This document shows, in pieces, positions 34,586-42,915 of a DNA stretch of 64,000 nt. Made by a program: the position numbers and the translations under genes. Every line of letters starts with the position of its first letter. The first letter of the stretch is position 1. The stretch comes from Methyloligella sp. GL2. Its GTDB lineage: Bacteria > Pseudomonadota > Alphaproteobacteria > Rhizobiales > Methyloligellaceae. The stretch lies in the NCBI RefSeq assembly GCF_013341275.1, contig NZ_CP054476.1, positions 1,315,501-1,379,500 on the forward strand. The letters are read 5' to 3'. The notes under the pieces are model-generated. The model saw nothing but the letters and a program-made list of their open reading frames with translations, did not search any database and was not told the origin of the DNA.

Positions 34586-34874
34586 CGTCATGCCCGGGCG
34601 AAGACCCGGGCATCCAGGGGCGGCAATCGCCGAGCGAGCGGCTCTGGATTGCCGGGTCAAGCCCGGCAATGACGAAGGAGAGAGTGGCGGGTGACGGCTT
34701 CGTAAGCGGCCTTGACGGTTCTCACCTCTCCCCAATGGGGAGAGGTCGGCGCTGAAAGCGCCGGGTGAGGGGGGATGGATTCGGAGAGGTCGGCACCCCC
34801 TCACCCTTCCCGCCGGACGACTTGGCCTTCGGCCAAGATCGTGGCGGAAAGCCCTCTCCCCCGCGGGGAGAGGG
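34586..34874. repeat. Palindromic repeats between terminase and portal
   Basis: The 348-base gap between the gp2 and gp3 genes holds a GCCCGGG/CCCGGGC pair (34587-34680) and a CTCTCCCC-type composite (34725-34874), with no gene. In known GTA clusters these genes are normally adjacent. Confidence 0.75.
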
Positions 34875-34903
34875 AATGTCATCGCAACGCAAGAGGACTG
34901 GGA

Positions 34904-36103
34904 ATGGCAGAGACGTTGGGGCAGAGGCTCATCGCGGCGTTCGGCTTTATGCGGGCCGCGCCGGAGGAGGCCAAGGCGAGCCGCACCGCAAAGCTGATCG
35001 CGCTGTCGTCCTTCGGCCAGCCGGTGTGGAGCCCGCGGGATCTGGCCAGCCTGGCGCGGGAGGGCTTCGCCAAGAACCCGGTGGTCTATCGCGCGGTGCG
35101 GATGATCGCGGAGGCGGCGGCCTCCGTGCCGCTCTATCTCTATGAAGGAAGCCGCGAGCTGGACACCCACCCGCTGCTCTCGCTGCTGCGCAAGCCCAAC
35201 CCGGCGCAGGCCGCGCCCGATCTGTTCGAGGCGGTGTACGGCCATCTGCTGGTGGCGGGGAATGCCTATCTGGAAGCGGTGGCGGTGGGGGAGGCCCCGC
35301 GCGAGCTGCATGTGCTGCGCCCCGACCGGATGAAGATCGTGCCCGGCAGCGATGGCTGGCCGGCGGCTTACGATTACAGCGTCGGCGGGGAGACGGTGCG
35401 GTTCGACCAGGGGAGCGAGGGGGCTTTGCGCCCGATCCTGCACCTGTCGCTGTTCCACCCGCTGAACGACCATTACGGGCTCAGCCCGCTGGAGCCGGCG
35501 GCGGCCTCGGTCGATATCCATAATGGCGGCGCCGATTGGAGCAAGGCGCTGCTGGACAATGCGGCCTGTCCCTCCGGCGCGCTGGTTTATGGGCCGAGCG
35601 ATACGCCGATGAGCGCGGAGCAATATGAGCGGCTGAAGACCGAGCTGGAGGAGAGTTTTTCCGGTGCGCGCAATGCCGGGCGGCCGCTGCTTCTGGAAGG
35701 TGGCCTCGACTGGAAAGGGATGGGGTTTTCGCCCAAGGACATGGACTTCATCGAGGCGAAGCATATGGCGGCGCGGGAGATCGCGCTTGCTTTTGGGGTG
35801 CCGCCGATGCTGCTCGGCATTCCCGGCGACAATACGTATGCGAACTATGCGGAGGCGAACCGCACCTTCTGGCGCCAGACGGTGCTGCCGCTGACCGCGC
35901 GGACGGCGAAGGCGATCTCCGGCTGGCTGGGGGCCTCCTTCGGCGAGGGGCTGGAGCTGCGGCCCGACTTGGACGCGGTGGAGGCGCTCTCCACCGAGCG
36001 CGAGGCGCTTTGGGAGCGGGTGCGGGCGGCGGATTTTCTGACCGTGAACGAGAAGCGCGCCGCTGTTGGCTACGGCCCGGTGGATGGCGGCGATGTGTTT
36101 TGA
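34904..36103 (+). CDS. Phage portal protein (gp3, HK97 type)
   Basis: 399 residues from ATG 34904 (AAGAGG upstream; the frame runs back to 34775 through repeat DNA). The HK97 portal family is shown by NPVVYRAVRMIAEAAASVPLYLYEG, then HPLNDHYGLSPLEPA and MAAREIALAFGVPPMLLGIPGDNTYANYAEANRTFW. It forms the dodecameric portal through which DNA enters and leaves the head. The C-terminal part (FLTVNEKRAAVGYGPVDGGDVF) is the usual family end. Intact. Confidence 0.93.
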   Translation: MAETLGQRLIAAFGFMRAAPEEAKASRTAKLIALSSFGQPVWSPRDLASLAREGFAKNPVVYRAVRMIAEAAASVPLYLYEGSRELDTHPLLSLLRKPNPAQAAPDLFEAVYGHLLVAGNAYLEAVAVGEAPRELHVLRPDRMKIVPGSDGWPAAYDYSVGGETVRFDQGSEGALRPILHLSLFHPLNDHYGLSPLEPAAASVDIHNGGADWSKALLDNAACPSGALVYGPSDTPMSAEQYERLKTELEESFSGARNAGRPLLLEGGLDWKGMGFSPKDMDFIEAKHMAAREIALAFGVPPMLLGIPGDNTYANYAEANRTFWRQTVLPLTARTAKAISGWLGASFGEGLELRPDLDAVEALSTEREALWERVRAADFLTVNEKRAAVGYGPVDGGDVF

Positions 36104-36129
36104 GGGAGGACTGTTGTGGCGGGGCTTTT

Positions 36130-36682
36130 ACCTCTCCCCAGTGGGGAGAGGTCGGCGCATCGGCGCCGGGTGAGGGGGGATAGAATTCGGAGAGATCGGC
36201 ACCCCCTCACCCTTCCCGCCATACGACTTGGCCTTGCGGCCAAGGTCGTGGCGGAAAGCCCTCTCCCCGCCGGGGAGAGGGCTTCGTGTGCGGCTGACGC
36301 GCGGTAACGGCATGGACCCCCGGCTCAAGTCCGGGGGTGACGAAGAAGAGAATGGCGAGCGATTGCTCTAAGCCACGGGCGTCGTCAAACTACGGGCGTC
36401 ATGCCCGGCCTTGTGCCGGGCATCCATGACCACTGTGCCTGATCTCTTGCCGTGATGTTCATGGATCACCGGGACTCTATCGATGCGCTATCGCGCTTCG
36501 CGCTACTTGAGCGCGATCCCGGCAATGACGAAGGAGAGGGAGAAGGGCGTCGGCGCGTGGGCCGTCGCCCTTCGAGGCACGGCAGAGCCGTGCGCCTCAG
36601 GGTGACGGCTTGGGCTAGGCGCGAGCGCTGCAAAACGGGCGTCATCCTGAGGTGCGCGGAGCGCCTCGAAGGATGGGCGAGG
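36130..36682. repeat. Dense palindromic repeat block after the portal gene
   Basis: The 680 bases between portal and the next gene hold at least four repeat units: CTCTCCCC-type (36130-36290), GCCGGG/CACCGGG types (about 36320-36530), a nested 31-bp unit at 36485-36515 and CTTCGAGGC/CCTCAGG types (about 36565-36680). I see no gene here. Confidence 0.75.
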
Positions 36683-36785
36683 GGATAGAGGCGGGTCGCC
36701 GGCGGCTGTGGAAAAAGGATAAGCGAGAACGGGAATCGGGTGCGCCATGCTAGCGTTTCGGCGGGCAATACCGCTGGAGGGCAAA

Positions 36786-36986
36786 ATGGCTGTACGACTG
36801 ACACCCCCGAAGAAGAACGTCTTCTGGTTTTCCGTCGCGCTGGGCGCGCTGGCGCTGATCCTCTATTTCGTCGGCATCTTCGGCTTCATCGACGGCGGCT
36901 TCACCGCGATCCATCATTACGTGTTCTGGATCATTGTGGTGGGCTGGGCGGCGCTGATCGCCGGTGTGGCGATGAAGGGAGTTTGA
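36786..36986 (+). CDS. Small two-segment membrane protein (gp3.5-like)
   Basis: 66 residues from ATG 36786, with a strong site (GGAGGGC). Two hydrophobic segments, VFWFSVALGALALILYFVGIF and VFWIIVVGWAALIAGVA, form a hairpin with Lys-rich N-terminus. It sits where GTA clusters carry a small ORF between portal and protease (orfg3.5). Its role is unknown; it is not a recognised structural protein. Confidence 0.7.
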   Translation: MAVRLTPPKKNVFWFSVALGALALILYFVGIFGFIDGGFTAIHHYVFWIIVVGWAALIAGVAMKGV

Positions 36987-37012
36987 GGGACGCGCGTCAG
37001 TCACATGAGCAA

Positions 37013-37141
37013 CGTCATGCCCGGCACTCGGGTCCAGCTTCGCTGGCCCGAGCACATGCCTTGTGCCGGGCATCCACGGATACGGTCTTCGACGTTGAGC
37101 GCAGTTTCGTGGATCACCGGGACAAGCCCGGTGATGACGAC
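37013..37141. repeat. Palindromic repeats before the protease gene
   Basis: A GTCATGCCCGGC/GCCGGGCATCC hairpin (37013-37075) and a GATCACCGGGAC/CCCGGTGATGAC hairpin (37108-37140). Confidence 0.7.
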
Positions 37142-37166
37142 GAGATTTTAGGATCAGCCAAAATCC

Positions 37167-37796
37167 ATGACCCAGGCTACCGCAGCGCGGTCGACGCGTG
37201 AGGGCGCGATTGCGTCCGCTCGTCTACGTGAGGTGCAGGCGGACGGTATCTTCTCCGGCTATGCCAGCCTGTTCGGGCGGGTGGATCTGGGGCGGGATGT
37301 GATCATGCCCGGCGCGTTTGCGAACTCGCTGAAGGCGAAGGGCGCGGGCGGGATCAAGCTGCTGTTCCAGCACAATCCGGATGAGCCGATCGGCGTCTGG
37401 CTCGGCATCGAAGAAGATGCACGCGGGTTGAAAGTGCATGGAAGGCTTTTGCCGGAGGTGCGGCGTTCGGCGGAGGTGCTGAGCCTGATGCGGGCCGGCG
37501 CGCTGGACGGGCTCTCCATCGGCTTTCGCACGGTGAAGGGCGCCACGGACCGGCGGACCGGTATCCGCCGCCTCGACCAGATCGATCTTTGGGAGATCTC
37601 CATCGTGACGTTTCCGATGCTGTCGGATGCGCGGGTCTCCTATGTGAAGCGGACCGGTTTGAGAGGGCCGGGGACGGGGCCGCCGGGAGACAGGGAGGCG
37701 GAATTTGGGAGTGAGAGCCAGCGGCTCGCGGCAGGAATGCGGCGGGCCGCTTCGTTTATCCGCGGGGGGAGAGGCCCCCGCACATCTTGCAGATGA
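37167..37796 (+). CDS. HK97-family prohead protease (gp4)
   Basis: 209 residues. The U35 prohead protease fold is shown by FSGYASLFGRVDLGRDVIMPGAF, LLFQHNPDEPIGVW (the conserved His is in LLFQHN) and ALDGLSIGFRTV (serine of LSIGF). It removes the scaffold-like N-terminus of the capsid protein during head maturation. ATG 37167 is preceded by a weak ribosome site. The C-terminal 45 residues are low-complexity Gly/Arg. The gene ends 5 bases before the capsid gene. Confidence 0.9.
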   Translation: MTQATAARSTREGAIASARLREVQADGIFSGYASLFGRVDLGRDVIMPGAFANSLKAKGAGGIKLLFQHNPDEPIGVWLGIEEDARGLKVHGRLLPEVRRSAEVLSLMRAGALDGLSIGFRTVKGATDRRTGIRRLDQIDLWEISIVTFPMLSDARVSYVKRTGLRGPGTGPPGDREAEFGSESQRLAAGMRRAASFIRGGRGPRTSCR

Positions 37797-37801
37797 GGCA
37801 T

Positions 37802-39124
37802 ATGACAATGCGAGAGAACGACACCTCCCAAACAACCGAACACGGCTTTGAACCCGGACTCGAAACCAAGGCCGGCTATGAGACCAAGGCCGGCGGCACC
37901 GGCAACGACGTGGCCTATGCGTTCGACGAGTTCATGCGCACCTTCGAGGCCTTCAAGGAGCAGAATGACGAGCGGCTGGACACACTCGAGAAGCGCATTC
38001 CGGTGGATGCGCTGACCGAGCAGAAGCTCGACCGCATCAACACCGCGCTGGACGAGCAGAAGCAGGTGGTCGATCAGCTGGCACTGAAGGCGAGCCGGCC
38101 GCAGCTCGGCGAGGGCGGCGAGGGCGCATCGAGCCCGGCGTTGCTGCAGCACAAGGCGGCGTTTCACAGCTATATGCGCAAGGGCGAGACGGGCAATCTG
38201 ACCCGGCTGGAAGAGAAGGCGCTGAAGGTCAATCTCAGCGGCAGCGGCGCCGATGGCGGCTATCTGGTGCCGCCGGAGGTGGAGACGGCCGTGATCCGCG
38301 GGGTGAAGGAGATCTCGCCGATCCGCGCCATCTCCGGCAGCCGCACGGTGAGCGCCTCCGTCTACAAGAAGCCCTTCGCCATCACCGGGCCGGCGACGGG
38401 CTGGGTGGGGGAGACGGCCACGCGGCCGCAGACCAACTCGCCGACGCTGGACGAGCTGAGCTTCCCGACCATGGAGCTCTACGCCATGCCCTCGGCGACC
38501 CAGACTTTGCTGGACGACTCGGCGGTGAATATCGACGAGTGGCTGGCCGAGGAAATCCAGCTCGCCTTCGCCCAGCAGGAAGGGAAGGCGTTCGTCACCG
38601 GTGAGGGCGGCACGGAGCCGCGCGGCTTCCTCGACTATACGACGGTGGCCAACGGCTCCTGGGAATGGAACAAGATCGGCTATATCGCCACCGGCAATGA
38701 CGGGACGTTCGATACGGACGATCCGAGCGACGATCTGATCGATCTGGTCTACAGCCTGAAGGCGGGCTATCGCGCCAACGCCAGCTGGGTGATGAACCGG
38801 GCGACGCAGGCGGCGATCCGCAAGTTCAAGGACGAGAACGGCAATTATATCTGGCAGCCCGGGGCGAGCGCGGGGCAGTGGCCGACGCTGATGAACTATC
38901 CCATCGCCGAGAGCGAAGACATGCCGGATATCGGCTCGGACGAATTCGCCATCGCCTTCGGCGATTTCAAGCGCGGCTATCTGGTGGTGGACCGGGCGGG
39001 CATCCGCGTGTTGCGCGATCCCTATTCGGTGAAGCCCTACGTGCTGTTCTACACTACCAAGCGCGTCGGCGGCGGGGTGCAGGATTTCGACGCTATCAAG
39101 CTTCTGAAGTTCGGCACGAGCTAG
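37802..39124 (+). CDS. HK97-family major capsid protein (gp5)
   Basis: 440 residues from ATG 37802 (GAGG close upstream; starts at 37787, 37793 and 37808 are also possible). A coiled, charged N-terminal delta domain (about 25-105) is followed by the HK97 fold: ADGGYLVPPEVETAVIRG, ETATRPQTNSPTLDELSFPTMELYA, GKAFVTGEGGTEPRGFL and the C-terminal FGDFKRGYLVVDRAGIRVLRDPY. The delta domain would be removed by gp4. It appears intact and is the most conserved gene in the cluster. Confidence 0.95.
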   Translation: MTMRENDTSQTTEHGFEPGLETKAGYETKAGGTGNDVAYAFDEFMRTFEAFKEQNDERLDTLEKRIPVDALTEQKLDRINTALDEQKQVVDQLALKASRPQLGEGGEGASSPALLQHKAAFHSYMRKGETGNLTRLEEKALKVNLSGSGADGGYLVPPEVETAVIRGVKEISPIRAISGSRTVSASVYKKPFAITGPATGWVGETATRPQTNSPTLDELSFPTMELYAMPSATQTLLDDSAVNIDEWLAEEIQLAFAQQEGKAFVTGEGGTEPRGFLDYTTVANGSWEWNKIGYIATGNDGTFDTDDPSDDLIDLVYSLKAGYRANASWVMNRATQAAIRKFKDENGNYIWQPGASAGQWPTLMNYPIAESEDMPDIGSDEFAIAFGDFKRGYLVVDRAGIRVLRDPYSVKPYVLFYTTKRVGGGVQDFDAIKLLKFGTS

Positions 39125-39147
39125 GCCGAGCGAACGGCATGGGGCCT

Positions 39148-39705
39148 GCACCCTTCGAGATGAGCCTTCGGCTCTCCTCAGGGTGAGGAGAAAGGTCGTT
39201 ACATGCTTGCTCCTCATGGTGAGGGCATGCGCAACGCGCATGCGTCTCGAACCATGAGGCCCCGGCAACGACACCGCTTGCGAATAGAACACCGGAAAGG
39301 CCTGGCCAGGCCGGCGGTCGGATGCGCCCCCTCCCACGTATCCGGCCGCCAATTTTTACTTGCGCTACCGCGCTTCGCGCTACTTGAGCGCGGGTTTATC
39401 TCTTTCGTCATTGCCGGGCTTGACCCGGCAATCCAGGGCGGCTGACGCTTTCCCTTGTGGTCCTGGATCACCCGGTCAAGCCGGGTGATGACGCCGAGAG
39501 AGACAGCTTGCGCGGGCATGATCCGTGCCGGTGGCAATTCAGGGCGGCTGGCGCTTTCCCGTGCGGCTCTGGACCCCCGGGTCAAGCCCGGGGGTGACGA
39601 CGAGGGAGTGATGAGCGCTCCAACATGGGGTCATACCGGCGAAAGCCGGTATCCAGCGGAAGGCGAGGGGGTGGGCTGGACCCCGGCTTATGCCGGGGTG
39701 ACGCG
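39148..39705. repeat. Large palindromic repeat block between capsid and connector
   Basis: Almost all of the 696-base gap holds palindromes: CTTCGAG/CTCAGGGTGAG (39150-39185), a 31-bp unit (39362-39392), GCCGGGCTTGACCCGGC (39409-39435), CACCCGGTC/AAGCCGGGTG (39468-39492), CCCGGGTC/AAGCCCGGGGG (39570-39597), the TACCGGCGAAAGCCGGTA unit (39632-39657) and GGACCCCGGC/GCCGGGGTG (39677-39703). No gene is seen. Confidence 0.75.
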
Positions 39706-39820
39706 GAGAGAAACGGCCAGCGCCGGAGTGATGCGGAGAGAGGTCGCTGCCCCTGGGCAACGACACGAAGGCTGTTGTTCGCAGCGGCGGTGACGGCGGA
39801 CATTAACAACAGGATGGACC

Positions 39821-40393
39821 ATGGCATCGGCTTTGACGGCGGCGCCGGGCACCGAGCCCATCAGCGTGGCCGAGGCGAAGGCGCATCTGCGTATCGACGC
39901 CGAGACGGAAGACACGCTGATCGGTTCGCTGATCACCTCCGCCCGGCTGTGGGTGGAGCGCTCTTACGGTCTGGCGCTGATCACCCAGGGCTGGTCGCTC
40001 TATCTCGACAAGGTGCCGGAGAGCCGTGCGGTGGCGCTGCCGCTCTGGCCGCTGCAGGCGGTGACGACCGTGACCCTGCACGGCCCGGATGACGGCACCA
40101 TAGACGTCTCCGCCTATGCCGCGGATCTCTTGTCCCAGCCGGCGCGGCTGGTATTCCAAAGCGTGGCGGCGAGCAGTCTCTCTTTGCGGCCGCTGAACGG
40201 GCTGGAGATCGCCTATACCGCAGGCTTCGGCGATGCGGCGGACGATGTGCCGGCGCCGATCCGCCAGGCGCTGCTTCTGCTGGTCGCTCATTGGTATGAG
40301 CGGCGCGAGCCGGTGATGGCGGGCTACGAGCCGGCGGAGGTGCCGTCCATGGTGGCGGGGCTGCTGGCGCCTTACCGGCAGGTGCGGCTGTGA
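39821..40393 (+). CDS. Phage head-tail connector protein (gp6)
   Basis: 190 residues. The N-terminal region (PISVAEAKAHLRIDAETEDTLIGSLITSARLWVERSYGLALITQGW) and the C-terminal PAPIRQALLLLVAHWYERREPV are standard for the phiE125 gp8/GTA gp6 adaptor family, which binds below the portal. It overlaps the head closure gene by 4 bases. Intact. Confidence 0.9.
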   Translation: MASALTAAPGTEPISVAEAKAHLRIDAETEDTLIGSLITSARLWVERSYGLALITQGWSLYLDKVPESRAVALPLWPLQAVTTVTLHGPDDGTIDVSAYAADLLSQPARLVFQSVAASSLSLRPLNGLEIAYTAGFGDAADDVPAPIRQALLLLVAHWYERREPVMAGYEPAEVPSMVAGLLAPYRQVRL

Positions 40394-40719
40394 ATGATCG
40401 GCGGACGGGTGCGCTGCGCCACCGCCTCAGCCTGCAGGCGCTGTCGCGGGTGAGCGATGGCGGTGGCGGCTTCACCGAGAGCTGGGAAGAGGTGACCCAG
40501 CTCTGGGCGGCGATCCGGCCGGTGAGCGGCGACGAGGCGCCGCGCGCCGGACGGCTGGAAGGCCGGCTCAGCCACGTGATCACCCTCCGCTATCGCGACG
40601 GGGTGAGCCCGGCGATGCGGTTTGCCCATGGGCTGCGTGTGTTCGAGATTTTGAGCGTGGTCGATGTGGAGGAACGCAAGACCTGGCTGCACTGCCTGTG
40701 CGAGGAGAAGGCGCTTTAG
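40390..40719 (+). CDS. Phage head closure protein (gp7)
   Basis: 109 residues beginning at GTG 40390, in GTGA overlap with gp6. Matches the SPP1 gp16/phage head-tail adaptor (stopper) family: RTGALRHRLSLQALSRVSDGGGGFTESWEEV, VSGDEAPRAGRLEGRLSHVITLRYRDGVSPAMRF, then ILSVVDVEERKTWLHCLCEE. Seals the head before the tail is attached. Confidence 0.9.
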   Translation: MNDRRTGALRHRLSLQALSRVSDGGGGFTESWEEVTQLWAAIRPVSGDEAPRAGRLEGRLSHVITLRYRDGVSPAMRFAHGLRVFEILSVVDVEERKTWLHCLCEEKAL

Positions 40720-41106
40720 ATGGCGGGCCGTTTCGGCGAGATCCGCGGGCTGGATGCGTTGCAGGCGCGGCTGACCCTTAGCGATGCGCCGGATGTGCTG
40801 CAAGAGACGGTGCGGGAGGAGGCGGAGGCCGTGGCGGAAGCGGGGCGTCAGCGCCTTCGCGCCGAGCATCCGCGCGGCACCGGTGCCCTGGCCGAGAGTG
40901 TCGCGGTGAGCGTCGAGGGAGAGGGGGATGCGGCGAAGGCCTATGTGGGAACCGCCAGCCCGGTCGGCCGTTACCTGGAATATGGCACGCGTCATTCGGC
41001 GGCGGCCCCGTGGCTGATCCCGAGCTTGCACGCGCGTTCATCAAATATTAAGCGATCCTTCGAGAGGATCGTGAAGCGGATTTCCGGCCGGTTTGGCCCG
41101 GTTTGA
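40720..41106 (+). CDS. HK97 gp10-family tail completion protein
   Basis: 128 residues, starting at the base after the gp7 stop. The HK97-gp10 pattern (GLDALQARL, then ETVREEAEAVAEAGRQRLR, GTGALAESVAVSV and VGRYLEYGTRHSAAAPWLIPSL) is clear. In related clusters this protein lies between head closure and the tail terminator. A hairpin (CGGAAAA/TTTTCCG) lies just after the gene. Confidence 0.88.
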   Translation: MAGRFGEIRGLDALQARLTLSDAPDVLQETVREEAEAVAEAGRQRLRAEHPRGTGALAESVAVSVEGEGDAAKAYVGTASPVGRYLEYGTRHSAAAPWLIPSLHARSSNIKRSFERIVKRISGRFGPV

Positions 41107-41205
41107 TGCGGAAAAATCGATTTGCACGGGGCTTTTCCGGAATACGGCACGGCCCCATATGGTTAGCGTAGGGCAAAGCTCGTAGAGCAAACTTTGGAGG
41201 CGGCG

Positions 41206-41631
41206 ATGACTGCCAGCCCGGCTTGGTCGTTACAGACGGCGATTTACGAGACGCTTTCCGGCTCGAGTGGGCTGACCGATATGCTCGGCGGCATCCGCAT
41301 CTATGACGACCCGCCGCAAAGCGCTGCGTTTCCCTTCGTCACCATCGGCGAGAGCTCGGTGGTGGATTGGAGCACCGGCACCGAGGACGGCGCGGAGCAT
41401 CTGGTGACCCTGCATGTCTGGTCGCGCGCCGGCGGCAAGAAGCAGGGGCATGAGATCGTCGAGGCGATCCGCGCGCTGCTGCACGACCGGGCGCTGATGC
41501 TGGACGGGCATGTGCTGGTGAATCTGCGCTATCAATTCTCCGAGACGCGGCAGGATCCGGACGGCGAGAGCTATCACGGCATCGTGCGCTATCGGGCGGT
41601 GACCGAGCCGGCGGCGGCGATCGCGGCTTAG
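41206..41631 (+). CDS. DUF3168 tail terminator (gp8)
   Basis: 141 residues from ATG 41206 (GGAGGCGG upstream). Matches DUF3168, the family of the GTA gp8 tail terminator: WSLQTAIYETLSGSSGLTDMLGGIRIYDDPPQSAAFPFVTIGE, then LHVWSRAGGKKQGHEIVEAI. This protein caps the tail tube at the head side. A terminator hairpin begins 32 bases after it. Confidence 0.9.
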   Translation: MTASPAWSLQTAIYETLSGSSGLTDMLGGIRIYDDPPQSAAFPFVTIGESSVVDWSTGTEDGAEHLVTLHVWSRAGGKKQGHEIVEAIRALLHDRALMLDGHVLVNLRYQFSETRQDPDGESYHGIVRYRAVTEPAAAIAA

Positions 41632-41662
41632 ATTTAGCTAAATTTTCGAACGTGACGAAGCG

Positions 41663-41686
41663 GCGGCCCTTTGGGCCGCTTTTTTT
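41663..41686 (+). terminator. Terminator inside the GTA-type cluster
   Basis: Stem GCGGCCC (41663-41669) and GGGCCGC (41673-41679) with a TTT loop, followed by seven T (41680-41686). It follows gp8 and precedes gp9, so it should split the late transcript. Confidence 0.75.
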
Positions 41687-41688
41687 AT

Positions 41689-41800
41689 GCGCTACCGGCC
41701 TCCGGCCTACTTGAGCGCTTGTTTGTTTGCGGCCGCGCCGTCCTTCGAGGCTCGATGCGTATCGCATCGAGCACCTCAGGATGACGCGGAGATGGGGCGG
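41689..41800. repeat. Palindromic repeats between gp8 and gp9
   Basis: A 31-bp nested unit (41689-41719) and a CTTCGAGGCTCGAT/ATCGAGCACCTCAGG unit (41741-41781). Confidence 0.7.
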
Positions 41801-41883
41801 AGGTCGGCGCTCTGGACCTCTGGGCGCGGATCGCATCTGTGACCCGCTTAAGGGCGTGCGGGTGAAGCGAAAGGACGGGCTGA

Positions 41884-42297
41884 ATGACAGCGCAGAAGGG
41901 CAAGGATCTGCTCCTCAAAGTCGATGCCGACGGGGCAGGGGATTTCACCACGGTGGCGGGACTGCGGGCGCGGAGCCTCGCCTTCAACGCCGCGACGGTG
42001 GACGTGACCGACCAGGACTCCTCGGCGCGCTGGCGCGAGCTGCTGGACGGCGCCGGGATCAAGACGGCGCGACTGACGGGGAGCGGCATCTTCAAGGATG
42101 CGGCCTCCGACGAGACGGTGCGGGCTTACTTTTTCGCCGGGACGATCCGCGACTGGCAGGTGATCGTTCCCGATTTCGGCACCGTGGAAGGGGCGTTTCA
42201 GATCACGGCGCTGGAATATAGCGGCCGCCATGACGGCGAGGTGAGCTTCGAGCTGGGGCTGGATTCGGCCGGCGCGCTGAGCTTCGCAGCAGCGTAA
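41884..42297 (+). CDS. Phage major tail tube protein (gp9, TP901-1 type)
   Basis: 137 residues. Matches the TP901-1-like tail tube family: AQKGKDLLLKVDADGAGDFTTVAGLRARSLAFNAATVDVTDQDSSARWRELL, then GIKTARLTGSGIFKDAASDETV. The tube is hexameric and forms the channel for DNA. Intact; 10 bases before gp10. Confidence 0.92.
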   Translation: MTAQKGKDLLLKVDADGAGDFTTVAGLRARSLAFNAATVDVTDQDSSARWRELLDGAGIKTARLTGSGIFKDAASDETVRAYFFAGTIRDWQVIVPDFGTVEGAFQITALEYSGRHDGEVSFELGLDSAGALSFAAA

Positions 42298-42307
42298 GGA
42301 GGGCGGC

Positions 42308-42790
42308 ATGGCCAATCCCCATCGCGGCGAGATCGAGGCGATGCTTGACGGCAAGAGCCACCGGCTTTGCCTGACCCTGGGTGCGCTCGCCGAGCTGGAA
42401 CAGGCTTTCGGCGAGGACGACATGCTGGCCATCGCCGAGCGGTTTCAGGCCGGGCGCATCCGGGCCAACGACGCGGTGCGGGTGATCGGGGCGGGGCTGC
42501 GCGGCGCCGGCTATGAGATCACTGACGCGGATGTCGCCGCGATGCAGGTGGAGAGCGGCGCGGCCGGCTTCGTCGATATCGTGGCGCGGCTTCTGGCGGC
42601 GACGTTCGCGCAGGCTATTTCCGAGCCGGAGGAACCGCGCCCTTTGGAGCGCGAGCCGAGAGTGGCGTGCCCCCCACCCCGACGCTCCTCCTTGCAGGGG
42701 GAGGGCGTGGCCAGCCCTTTCCATGGCGCCGGGCGATGGAGGCGGGGCTGGGGGTATTGCGGCTTGCGCCTTGCGATTTTTGGGCGATGA
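42308..42790 (+). CDS. GTA gp10-like tail assembly protein with repeat-derived tail
   Basis: 160 residues. The first 110 or so (MANPHRGEIEAMLDGKSHRLCLTLGALAELEQAFGEDDMLAIAERF, ANDAVRVIGAGLRG, then AAGFVDIVARLLAATFAQA) are GTA family gp10. The C-terminal 40 (after EPRPLEREPR) read through a palindromic repeat fragment and differ from typical homologs, so the repeat insertion has probably extended and altered the protein. It overlaps gp10.1 by 55 bases. Confidence 0.82.
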   Translation: MANPHRGEIEAMLDGKSHRLCLTLGALAELEQAFGEDDMLAIAERFQAGRIRANDAVRVIGAGLRGAGYEITDADVAAMQVESGAAGFVDIVARLLAATFAQAISEPEEPRPLEREPRVACPPPRRSSLQGEGVASPFHGAGRWRRGWGYCGLRLAIFGR

Positions 42791-42912
42791 CGCCGCGGGA
42801 GCTGGATGCGGCGTTGCGCGGCGCGTTCGGTGCGCCGGGGCCGGCGATGCGCTTGGGGCGCGATCAGTTGGAGGCGCTGATGGCGCGCTTTCCGGACAGG
42901 CAGAAGGAGTGA
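42736..42912 (+). CDS. Small gp10.1-like tail assembly chaperone
   Basis: 58 residues from ATG 42736. The sequence (GVLRLAPCDFWAMTPRELDAALRGAF, then GPAMRLGRDQLEALMARFPDRQ) matches the rcc01693-type small protein found between gp10 and the tape measure in GTA clusters. Its 5' part overlaps the repeat-derived end of gp10 in another frame. The gp11 start follows 3 bases after its stop. Confidence 0.8.
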   Translation: MEAGLGVLRLAPCDFWAMTPRELDAALRGAFGAPGPAMRLGRDQLEALMARFPDRQKE

Positions 42913-42915
42913 GCC

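Noticed and set aside
33278..35764. 828-codon open frame antisense to terminase and portal
   Set aside because: It crosses two recognised genes and a block of palindromic repeats; no domain, Arg/Pro/His-rich.
39125..39820. Open frames in the capsid-connector gap
   Set aside because: All run through palindromic repeats on either strand; none has a ribosome site or a domain.
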